A stretch of DNA of 11,588 bases. Origin: RGIG4074 sp964615285 (GTDB lineage: Bacteria; Bacillota; Clostridia; Christensenellales; Borkfalkiaceae). Where the stretch lies: contig CAZTND010000043.1 in the NCBI GenBank assembly GCA_964615285.1, positions 1 through 11,588 of the forward strand. Direction: 5' to 3'. The position numbers and the translations under genes are program-made. Below, piece by piece: positions 1 to 6,500 of this stretch (within the stretch, counting starts at the first letter, position 1; each line of letters opens with the position of its first letter). A model generated the notes under the pieces. That model searched no databases, was not told the DNA's origin, and worked only from the letters and a program-made list of their open reading frames with translations.

Positions 1-45
1 AGCGAATCCATCTCCTAAAGGAAACGGGTTCGCCTTTAACTTGTT
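1..45 (-). other. Spacer downstream of the tRNA array, possibly the edge of another RNA gene
   Basis: This is the minus-strand sequence following the CCA end of tRNA-Glu. It has no T-run, so no intrinsic terminator for the array is seen before the window edge. An imperfect inverted repeat pairs 2-9 with 26-33. Read on the minus strand, the last 15 bases begin GGAGATGG, which could be the 5' acceptor of a further tRNA (Ser and Sec tRNAs often start GGA). Position 8 would then be G rather than the usual T, so this is only a suggestion. Confidence 0.2.
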
Positions 46-120
46 TGGTGACCCCGACGGGAATCGAACCCATGATACCACCGTGAAAGGGTGGTGTCTT
101 AACCTCTTGACCACGGGGCC
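46..120 (-). tRNA. tRNA-Glu (anticodon TTC)
   Basis: The minus strand folds into a full cloverleaf of 75 nt including an encoded CCA (46-48). The acceptor GGCCCCG pairs with CGGGGTC, with a G2-T71 wobble. The anticodon stem CCACC/GGTGG encloses the loop CTTTCAC, giving anticodon TTC. The T-loop is a canonical GTTCGATTC. The T stem contains one T-G wobble but no mismatch. It is the last gene of the array visible in the window, 23 nt after tRNA-Met, and a perfect hairpin fills that gap. Confidence 0.97.
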
Positions 121-143
121 AAAAACGGCGATAGCCGTTTTTT
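121..143. terminator. Perfect hairpin filling the tRNA-Met/tRNA-Glu spacer, terminator-like
   Basis: Arms of 9 bp (121-129 and 134-142, core ACGGC/GCCGT flanked by A5/T5) close a 4-nt loop, GATA on the plus strand and TATC on the minus. On the minus strand five T's follow the GC core and run directly into the first base of tRNA-Glu. On the plus strand the T-run is seven long, so the element looks like a bidirectional intrinsic terminator. In the array it could attenuate tRNA-Glu relative to the two Met tRNAs or mark a processing site. The sequence does not decide between these. Confidence 0.5.
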
Positions 144-220
144 TGGTAGCGGCGATGAGATTCGAACTTATGACCTATCGGGTATGAACCGATCGCTCTA
201 ACCAACTAAGCTACGCCGCC
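144..220 (-). tRNA. Elongator tRNA-Met (anticodon CAT)
   Basis: A 77-nt cloverleaf with encoded CCA (144-146). The acceptor GGCGGCG pairs with CGCCGCT (G1-T72 wobble, as I recall for Bacillus elongator Met). The anticodon stem ATCGG/CCGAT holds the loop TTCATAC. The acceptor sequence and the loop ending in C38 identify elongator Met rather than tRNA-Ile2, the TilS substrate, whose loop is normally CTCATAA. The D stem GCTT/GAGC has one wobble. The T stem is unusual: ATAAG against CTCAT leaves an A51-C63 mismatch and only one G-C pair. Confidence 0.95.
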
Positions 221-224
221 GGAA

Positions 225-301
<77 letters not shown>

Positions 302-336
302 ATATAGAACTAATTGCCAATGCAGTCAGCCTTCTA

Positions 337-365
337 ATTCTATAAAAAAAAACTCTATTTGTCAA
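337..365 (-). promoter_or_regulatory. Promoter P2 of the tRNA array
   Basis: On the minus strand there is a perfect -35 TTGACA (360-365), a 17-bp spacer with a long T-run, and a -10 TAGAAT (337-342). Transcription would begin near 330, about 29 nt before tRNA-fMet. Confidence 0.75.
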
Positions 366-380
366 CTGTTTTTATGTCAA
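352..380 (-). promoter_or_regulatory. Possible upstream promoter P1 of the tRNA array
   Basis: A second perfect TTGACA (375-380) stands 17 bp from TAGAGT (352-357), 15 bp upstream of P2 and on the same strand. The two promoters overlap, since the -35 of P2 lies inside the spacer of P1. The -10 is weaker (4 of 6), so this could be a secondary start. Confidence 0.45.
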
Positions 381-415
381 AATAAAAAACTTTTTTGACT
401 TTTCTTGTCATGCCG

Positions 416-444
416 TTGCAATCGGCGGCGTTTCGTGCTATAAT
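416..444 (+). promoter_or_regulatory. tilS promoter
   Basis: TTGCAA (416-421), a 17-bp spacer and a perfect TATAAT (439-444). The expected transcription start, about 7 nt past the -10, falls at 451-452, on the A of the tilS ATG. No other -35/-10 pair with acceptable spacing is seen between the tRNA promoters and tilS. Confidence 0.75.
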
Positions 445-451
445 GTGAATC

Positions 452-1741
452 ATGAGACTGGATATTAGAGAATATCGTGGCAAAAAAATCTGTGCGGCGG
501 TGTCCGGCGGCAGCGATTCCATGGCGCTGCTGCATTATCTGCATGCGCATGCCGCGCGCTGCGGCATAGAGCTCTCCGCCGTTCATTGCGAACACGGCAT
601 CCGCGGAGAGGAATCCAAAGCCGATCGCGCCTTTGTCGAAAAGTTCTGCGGGGACAGGGACATTCCGATCTTCGTTTTTGCGGCCGATTGTCCGGCGCTT
701 GCGTCCGCCCGCAAAGTCAGCCTGGAAACAGCCGCGCGGGAGTTCCGTTACGGTTGTTTCGACAAGCTCCTGCGCGAAAAGAAGGCGGATTGCATCGCCA
801 CGGCGCACCATCAGGGCGACAATGCCGAGACCGTGTTGTTCAACATCGCCCGCGGCGCGTCTCTGACGGGGGCGGGCGGCATCGCCTGCCGGGAGGGGTA
901 CATCCGTCCCATGCTTTCCGTTAAAAAGGAAGAGATCCTGCGCTATCTAAAGGAAAACGGCGTCGAATACCGCACGGATGCCACCAACCGGGACGAACAC
1001 ATCACCCGCAACGCCATTCGCCTGCAGGTGCTGCCCGTGCTCGAGACGATCGTGCCGGGGGCGGCGGGGGGTATCTCCCGCTTTTCCCGCTTGGCACAGG
1101 AGGACGACGCGCTTTTGTACGAACTGGCCGCGCCGCTGCTGTCCGTATCGGACGGGTGCGCCAAAGTCGTTTTTTCGGACAAAAAACCGCTCTTCCGCCG
1201 CGCCTGCCTGCTGGCGCTGAAATCCATGGGGGCGGAGAAGGACTATACCGCCGCGCACCTCGAAGCGCTCTGTTCGCTCAGGGCGGCCAACAACGGGGAG
1301 CGGCTGTCCATGCCCGAAAACATCCGGGCGGTGCGTGAATATGACGGCGTCGCCTTTTACCGCGACCGCCCGCGTGAGGAGCGGGAGATCCCCTTTGCCG
1401 TCGGCGCCTTTTCCCTGGCGGGCAGGTCGTTTTCCGTCGAGGAGGCCGCCGCACGGACGGAGGGGCGGGGCGTTCTCTTCGCCGCGCGCGGAAAGATCCC
1501 GCCTTCCGCGGTGTTCCGTACCCGCCGCGAAGGGGACGTGTTCCGCAAATTCGGCGGCGGCGAAAAGAAACTGAAGGACTATCTCATCGACAAAAAGATC
1601 CCCCGGCGCGAACGGGACGGGCTGATCCTCCTCGCCGACGGCAAAGAGGTGCTCGCCGTGCTGGGCGTGGAAATTTCCGAAAAGATCAAAGTGGAAAAGG
1701 GCGACCGCGCGGTGCGGCTCTGCCTTTCCGAAAAGGAGTGA
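452..1741 (+). CDS. tilS: tRNA(Ile)-lysidine synthase TilS
   Basis: TilS converts C34 of tRNA-Ile2 (anticodon CAT) to lysidine with ATP and lysine, so that the tRNA reads AUA as isoleucine. The 429-residue protein has the N-type ATP-pyrophosphatase P-loop SGGSDS (residues 18-23), the HCEHGIRGEES segment (45-55), AHHQGDNAET (118-127), and DATNRDEHITRNAIR ahead of VLP, then a central linker and a TilS C-terminal domain containing RKFGGGEKKLKDYL. Length is normal for the family. The ATG at 452 is the only sensible start: an in-frame TGA lies at 446-448, and the next internal starts fall at or inside the P-loop. No Shine-Dalgarno site precedes it, and the promoter -10 ends 7 nt upstream, so the mRNA looks leaderless. 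hpt follows after 7 nt as a second operon gene. The tilS-hpt order is common in Firmicutes. Confidence 0.96.
   Translation: MRLDIREYRGKKICAAVSGGSDSMALLHYLHAHAARCGIELSAVHCEHGIRGEESKADRAFVEKFCGDRDIPIFVFAADCPALASARKVSLETAAREFRYGCFDKLLREKKADCIATAHHQGDNAETVLFNIARGASLTGAGGIACREGYIRPMLSVKKEEILRYLKENGVEYRTDATNRDEHITRNAIRLQVLPVLETIVPGAAGGISRFSRLAQEDDALLYELAAPLLSVSDGCAKVVFSDKKPLFRRACLLALKSMGAEKDYTAAHLEALCSLRAANNGERLSMPENIRAVREYDGVAFYRDRPREEREIPFAVGAFSLAGRSFSVEEAAARTEGRGVLFAARGKIPPSAVFRTRREGDVFRKFGGGEKKLKDYLIDKKIPRRERDGLILLADGKEVLAVLGVEISEKIKVEKGDRAVRLCLSEKE
1733..1738 (+). promoter_or_regulatory. hpt ribosome binding site inside the tilS end
   Basis: AAGGAG lies within the last tilS codons, 10 nt before the hpt ATG. 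A second partial site, AAGGA (1743-1747), is only 1 nt from the ATG and too close to work alone. The placement suggests translational coupling of hpt to tilS. Confidence 0.65.
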
Positions 1742-1748
1742 TAAGGAT

Positions 1749-2315
1749 ATGAAATTGCATGCAGATTGCGAACGAATGTTGTTTTCCGCCGAAGAGATCG
1801 CGGCGAAGATCGGCGATGCCGCCGCATGGCTGGACGGGGAGTACGGCACCTGCGCGGACGCGGCGCCCGTGGCCGTCTGCGTCCTGAAAGGGGCGGTCTT
1901 TTTCTTCTGCGATCTCGTCCGCCGGATGAAGACGCCCGTTTCCGTCGAGTTCCTCCGCGCCTCCTCCTACCGCCTTGCCGCGCGTTCGGGACAGCTGCAG
2001 GCGGATAAAAAGCTCTCTTTCGACCCTGCGGGCAGGGACATCCTCCTCGTGGAGGATATCGTCGACAGCGGCAAAACGCTGCAATTTTTGCGGACATATT
2101 TTCTGTCTCTCGGCGCGAAGAGCGTCAAAACGGCCGTCCTGTTGGACAAGGTGTCCGCCCGCACGGTGCCCTTTCGGGCTGATTGCAAATGTTTCGATAT
2201 AGAAAATGAGTTCGTCGTCGGCTATGGTATGGACTATGCCGAAAGGTACCGCAGTCTTCCCTATATCGCCGTATTGAAGCGGGAGATATACGCGCCGCAG
2301 GAGAAGAAAGGATAA
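1749..2315 (+). CDS. hpt: Hypoxanthine (guanine) phosphoribosyltransferase
   Basis: A cytosolic purine-salvage enzyme that joins hypoxanthine or guanine to PRPP, giving IMP or GMP. The 188-residue protein shows the type I PRTase signature VEDIVDSGKTL (101-111) with catalytic D106 and the PRPP-binding loop DSGKT. It also has VLKGA (45-49, PPi loop), LLDK (131-134) for purine contact, and FVVGYGMDY followed by AERYRSLPYI (155-173), typical of bacterial Hpt. The mobile catalytic loop after SSY (72-74) is unusual: RLAARSG replaces the common pattern of G, then T-E-S-S-G, and is one residue shorter. The start is set by an SD site within tilS. The gene is cotranscribed with tilS, and no clear plus-strand terminator with a T-run follows it. 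Confidence 0.95.
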   Translation: MKLHADCERMLFSAEEIAAKIGDAAAWLDGEYGTCADAAPVAVCVLKGAVFFFCDLVRRMKTPVSVEFLRASSYRLAARSGQLQADKKLSFDPAGRDILLVEDIVDSGKTLQFLRTYFLSLGAKSVKTAVLLDKVSARTVPFRADCKCFDIENEFVVGYGMDYAERYRSLPYIAVLKREIYAPQEKKG

Positions 2316-2340
2316 AAAAAGCCCCGCGCGGACGCGGGGC
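2314..2340 (-). terminator. Intrinsic terminator of the lipoprotein gene
   Basis: On the minus strand an 8-bp GC stem (GCCCCGCG/CGCGGGGC, 2321-2340, loop TCCG) is followed at once by seven T's (2314-2320). It lies 43 nt past the lipoprotein stop and directly abuts the hpt stop on the other strand. On the plus strand the hairpin is followed by AAAAA, so it should not terminate hpt efficiently. A second small hairpin (2339-2345 with 2351-2357) also lacks a following T-run. Confidence 0.85.
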
Positions 2341-2382
2341 AAAAATGCTCTTTTTGCGGGCATGGGTACCCGCAATGTCGGC

Positions 2383-3369
2383 TTATTTGTCGGTGAAATC
2401 GGCTTCCGTCAGGGAATAGACGAGCGAACCCATATTATAGGGAAGGGGGTTTTCCATCTGCAGCATCACGCAGCGGTAGGTGTTATCCGACGTATAGGAA
2501 GCGTAGTGCGCCGTAACCGTCTTGCCCGTCAGGGTGGCGCTCCGTCCGAAAAGCACGGTGTTCGCCGTCAGGGTGTGTTCCGTGGCCTCCGTTTCGCCCG
2601 CGTCTTTGTCGATGAAACTGTACGTTCGCTCCGCCTGCGCGTTCAGCGCGACGGCGATGGTTTCCTGCGTCTGGTCATAGGGATTCAGCACACATACGCT
2701 CACGGAGGAACCGACGGAGAGAGAGATGCCCCGCGCGGCGAAGAGCAGCGTTTCGTTGTCGAGGACGGTCATGTTGTCCCGCAGGGAATAATCGCACTCC
2801 GTCACTGCGTTCGTTTCTCGGTCGGTGTATACGGAGTGCGCGCTGTTGTCGTCGGCGGAATATTCGATCTCCATGGTATAGTTGTACTCCGTTACGGCGT
2901 CTGCCAGCGAGTCGGGGTCGTCGGTGCGCGGCAAGGCGGACTGTACGGAAACGTAACTGTACAGAGGGTAGAGGGAAGAGCTGACGTCGCGGAAATAGAC
3001 TTCCGAAGTGCGGCTGTCGGTGAAATCCAGCGTTTCGCCCCCCACGGTATAGGTGCCGGAGATGGTAAGTTCGGAGGTCAGCAGATAGACGGATTGCCCG
3101 TTATAGGTCTTATTTTCCAGCGTGACGGTGTAGCTGCCCGGCTCGTATTCCACGCTGTAATTGTCGTTGGAACCCTGTTGGTAGTATACCGTATAGGAGA
3201 GCTGTTCGTAGGTGTCGGATATGGCGGTGGTCAGGGTGCTGTTTTTGTACCAGTTTGCCGCAATGGTCGCCGTGGAAGTCGTGGTGCAGGCGGTCAGGCC
3301 GACCAGCGCGGCGCAGGAGAGGGCGGCAACGCCGCTCAGCAATATTTTTTTGGCTTTCATGTCTTTCAT
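2383..3369 (-). CDS. Secreted lipoprotein of unknown function
   Basis: A 328-residue protein with a lipoprotein signal peptide: a basic start (MKDMKAKK), a hydrophobic stretch (residues 9-25) and a lipobox LTAC with the modified cysteine at 28. The mature part is rich in Thr, Ser and Tyr, with alternating polar and hydrophobic residues, which suggests an all-beta fold on the outer face of the membrane. I do not recognise a family, and no catalytic motif stands out. The start could be the ATG at 3369 or the one at 3360; neither has a convincing SD site, and the predicted leader is only about 19 nt. The gene is monocistronic: its own promoter (3395-3423) and terminator (2314-2340) bracket it. 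An overlapping plus-strand frame is rejected because only this strand has a signal peptide, promoter and terminator that fit together. Confidence 0.85.
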   Translation of the reverse strand: MKDMKAKKILLSGVAALSCAALVGLTACTTTSTATIAANWYKNSTLTTAISDTYEQLSYTVYYQQGSNDNYSVEYEPGSYTVTLENKTYNGQSVYLLTSELTISGTYTVGGETLDFTDSRTSEVYFRDVSSSLYPLYSYVSVQSALPRTDDPDSLADAVTEYNYTMEIEYSADDNSAHSVYTDRETNAVTECDYSLRDNMTVLDNETLLFAARGISLSVGSSVSVCVLNPYDQTQETIAVALNAQAERTYSFIDKDAGETEATEHTLTANTVLFGRSATLTGKTVTAHYASYTSDNTYRCVMLQMENPLPYNMGSLVYSLTEADFTDK

Positions 3370-3370
3370 G

Positions 3371-3379
3371 TCCCGAAAA
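3371..3379 (+). repeat. TCCCGAAAA element, copy 1
   Basis: TCCCGAAAA is followed by TTTTGATTTTC. It lies in the lipoprotein 5' leader, between its predicted transcription start and the ATG. The same 9-mer recurs at 3433-3441, beside the addB promoter. The pair could be binding sites for one regulator of the divergent genes, or chance in AT-rich DNA. Confidence 0.35.
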
Positions 3380-3394
3380 TTTTGATTTTCTAAA

Positions 3395-3423
3395 ATTATA
3401 CCATATAATTTCGGTTTTGTAAA
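3395..3423 (-). promoter_or_regulatory. Lipoprotein gene promoter
   Basis: On the minus strand TTTACA (3418-3423), a 17-bp spacer and a perfect TATAAT (3395-3400) preceded by TGG, which makes an extended -10. Transcription should begin near 3388. Confidence 0.8.
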
Positions 3424-3432
3424 AATAAATTA

Positions 3433-3454
3433 TCCCGAAAAGCTGAAATTTTCG
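3433..3454 (+). repeat. TCCCGAAAA element, copy 2, with inverted repeat
   Basis: TCCCGAAAA at 3433-3441 repeats copy 1. Within it CGAAAA (3436-3441) is inverted as TTTTCG (3449-3454), forming a dyad with a 7-nt centre that overlaps the probable addB -35. This position suits an operator. Confidence 0.35.
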
Positions 3455-3472
3455 TAAAAAGTATGTTATAAT
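3443..3472 (+). promoter_or_regulatory. addB-addA promoter
   Basis: A perfect -10 TATAAT (3467-3472) carries the extended motif TGT directly upstream (3464-3466). The best -35 is a poor CTGAAA (3443-3448) at 18 bp. Transcription would start near 3479, leaving a leader of about 59 nt before the GTG start. Confidence 0.7.
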
Positions 3473-3486
3473 AATAGCCGGGCTTC

Positions 3487-3512
3487 GTCCGCCGCCGGCG
3501 GGAGCGGCGGGC
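3487..3512 (+). other. GC-rich hairpin in the addB leader
   Basis: In the predicted addB 5' leader, CCGCCGC (3489-3495) pairs with GCGGCGG (3504-3510). Two further outer pairs (3487 with 3512, and a T-G wobble at 3488/3511) extend the stem around an 8-nt loop. No T-run follows, so it is not a terminator. It ends 14 nt before the SD site and could affect mRNA stability or translation. Confidence 0.45.
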
Positions 3513-3526
3513 ATATCGGGCCGGGC

Positions 3527-3532
3527 AAGGAG
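3527..3532 (+). promoter_or_regulatory. addB ribosome binding site
   Basis: AAGGAG, 5 nt before the GTG at 3538, fixes the start of addB at a GTG codon. The surrounding sequence AGGAGTTTTCGTG closely matches the start of the membrane-protein gene at 10119. Confidence 0.8.
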
Positions 3533-3537
3533 TTTTC

Positions 3538-6500
3538 GTGTTACAGGTAACGGGTTATCCGACCCCCGACGAGGGATTGGAATTTCTGAAAAAATACGTT
3601 GCGGACGCCGAAGAGCGGGGGGAACGCACCGTCATTTTCTGCGAGGACAGGTTCACGCTCATCGCCGAGCAGGCCGTCTGCCGCGCGGTCGGGGGCGCCT
3701 TTCTGACCTCCGTCACGACGTTCGCGCGCTTTCTGCGCGGCCGCGGCAAGACGCTCTCCAAACAGGGTTCGGTCATGGCGGTCGGGCGCATCCTCGCCGA
3801 AAACGCGGACAAGCTGACCTGCCTCTCCTTCCGCGGCGGCGTCAAGAGCGGCGCGGCGGCGGTGTACGAGATGCTCTCCCAGCTCTTTGCCTCCAAAGTG
3901 ACGGGCGAAATGCTGGAAAATGCGCTGCCCGAAGAGGGGCTGCTGCGCGAAAAACTGCGCGATCTGGCGCTCGTCTGCGGCGCGTATGAAGATTTTCTGG
4001 ACCGGACCGGCTGCGTCGACGAAAACCGCTATCTTTCGCTCCTGCCGCAGGCGATACGGAACGATCCTCTCATGCGCGAAACGAACGTCGTCTTTTTGGG
4101 ATTCACGTCCTTTACGGCGCAGGCGCTGGACGGCGTGCGCGCGGCGGCGGAGACCGCGAGGAACGTCCTGGGGCTTTTCCCCGCCGGCAGGGCGGAAATT
4201 TATTCCAATCAGGCGGCGACGGCGTTCCGTCGGGTGTGCGCCGAATACGGCGACGCCAGGGTCTCGCAGCTCAAAGTGCCCGCGTCCCGACGCGGGGCGG
4301 CGGACCTTCTGCGCGAAAACCTGTTCGATCCCGCGGTGTTTTCCCCCCTGTATGTCCCGGAAAAGGGGAACGGCGCGGTCCGCGTCGTGACTGCGCGGGA
4401 CGAGGAGGAGGAACTGCGCTTTGTCTGCGCGCATATCCGTAAGATCGTGGCGGAAGGGGGACGATACGCCGATGCGGCGGTGTTCCTGCCCGACGTCGGG
4501 GCCTATTCCCTCCTGCTCGCCAAGGTGTTCGGGGAATATGAGATCCCCTATTTTGCCGATCTCAAAAAACCGCTTTCGGCGCATCCATTCGCCTTTTTCG
4601 TGCTCTCGCTGCTGCGCGGCGTGTCCGACGGTTTCACGCCCGAATCGGCCGATCGCGTGCTCTCTTCCGTTTATTTCGGCGACGGCGGGGAATATCGGAA
4701 CTATCTCGCCAAGTTCGGCAATTACCGCGGCGGGGTCCGGCGGGACATCAAGGAGGGGGAGGCGGTCAAGGAGTACGATCGCGACAACCTCGTCCGTCTG
4801 CACGGGCGGTTCATGACCGCCGCCGGCATGTTTTCCCGCAGGGCGACGGGGAAAAAATTCTGCCGTGGCGTGCGGCGGCTGTACGCCGAATTCTCCGTCG
4901 CGGAAAAGACCGAAGAACTCGCCGCCGCCTGCGGCGACAAGGCGCAGGCGGCCTATCTTTCCGCCATGGAAAAATCGCTGGACGGCGTGCTTGCCGAAGC
5001 GGAGGAACTGCTGGCGGAAGCGACCATGACCGCCGCCGACTTTGCCGCCCTGCTGGAAGAGGGGTTGCAGGCCTGCGAAGTGTCCCTGCTGCCGCTGCGG
5101 CGGGACGAGGTGTTCGTGGGCGACGTCGCCCAAAGCCGCGCCGAGGCGTGCGGGTACGTCTTCGCGCTCGGCATGACGGACGCCGTGCCCCGACAGGGCG
5201 AGGACACCGCACTGCTCTCCGACAAGGAAATGCAGCGGATGGAAGCGGTCAGGATCAAGATAGAGCCCTCCGTCGCGCAGGTCAACGCCCGTACCCGCGA
5301 AAGCGTCTGCCTCAATCTGTGCGCCTTCACGCGGCGCCTCTTCCTGTGCTATCCCGCCTGTACGGACGAGGAAACGGCGGAGAGCGAGATCCTGCGCTAT
5401 GCCCGCCGCATCTTTGCCGATACGGAGGCGGAAGAGGATCTCTTTTTGTACCATTGCATGCAGCCCATGCCCGCGTTGAAAGAGCTTTTGTTCCAACGGG
5501 ACGCCTATCGGGAAGGGCGGGCGGATTCGCGTGAAAAGTATGCGTCTTTGCACGCCGCCCTGCGGCGGCTGGGAGATGCGGCGGGCGCGGAGGAACGGTT
5601 TTTTGAAGAGCCGCGCCCCGTATATTTCGTAGAGAACGGCGAAAAGCTGTTCTTTTCCGAAGGGGAGGCGTCGCCCACGCTTCTGGAAACGTACTACACC
5701 TGTCCCTACCGCAATTTTACCGTCATGGGGCTGAAACTCAAGGAGCGGGAAGAGACCGTGCTCATGGCGACCGACGCCGGCATTTTCGTGCATGCCGTGC
5801 TGGAAAGGACGGCGAAAAAGGCGGAGGAACTGCCCGACGAGGAGAGTTGCCTTGCCTTTGCGCGCGCGGCGGCGGAAGAATTGTTCTCCTCGCCCGGGTT
5901 TTCCGCCCTGCGGGACACGGCGGCGGGCAAATATGCGGGCGCAAGGCTCGCGGAGGAGAGCGCGCAGGTCGCGCTGGAAATGTACCGCCAGATCAAAAAT
6001 TCCAACTTCAAGGTCAGGTTCACCGAATACGACTGCCGGCTGCCCGAAGCGCGGCTGCACGGCAAGATCGACCGCGTGGACGAATGCGGCGGGTATGTGC
6101 GCATCGTGGACTATAAGACGGGGGCGATCGACGATACGCCCGCTTCCTACTATGTGGGCAAAAAGCTGCAATTGCAGCTGTACATGTCCGCGATGAGCGC
6201 GGATAAGGTGCCCGCGGGGGTCTATTATTTCCCCGCGTCGCTGCGCTATGCGCAGGAGGGGGAAGAGCCCTTCCGCATGCTCGGGTTTATGAACGGGAGC
6301 GAGGAGGTCATCCGCAATTCGGATACCACCTTGCGGGAGGGGGAAAAGAGCCGCTTTTTCAACGCCGCGCTCGGAAAAAATTCCTCCGACAAGGTGATGG
6401 AAGAGGCGGATTTCCGGCGGTTCATCGCCTATTCGGTGCTCAGCGGCAGAAAGGGGAGCGGGGAACTCAGGCGGGGGTTCATCGCGCCCACGCCCTACGG

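Noticed and set aside
144..220. tRNA-Ile2 (CAT), the TilS substrate
   Set aside because: Acceptor GGCGGCG and loop TTCATAC match elongator Met. Ile2 usually has the loop CTCATAA and a different acceptor.
947..1849. 300-codon minus-strand frame opposite tilS and the hpt start
   Set aside because: Antisense shadow. The plus strand encodes intact TilS and Hpt with family motifs.
2314..2345. Bidirectional terminator also ending hpt
   Set aside because: On the plus strand the GC hairpin is followed by AAAAA, not a T-run. Only the minus strand has the proper T7 tail.
2362..3393. 343-codon plus-strand frame opposite the lipoprotein
   Set aside because: The minus-strand frame has a signal peptide with lipobox plus a matching promoter and terminator. 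The plus frame has none and starts inside the terminator region of the other gene.
3541..6171. 876-codon open frame on the minus strand opposite addB
   Set aside because: A mirror frame caused by high GC and codon bias. It has no SD site or promoter, and a His/Arg/Gly/Phe-rich composition without domains, while the plus strand encodes a full AddB.
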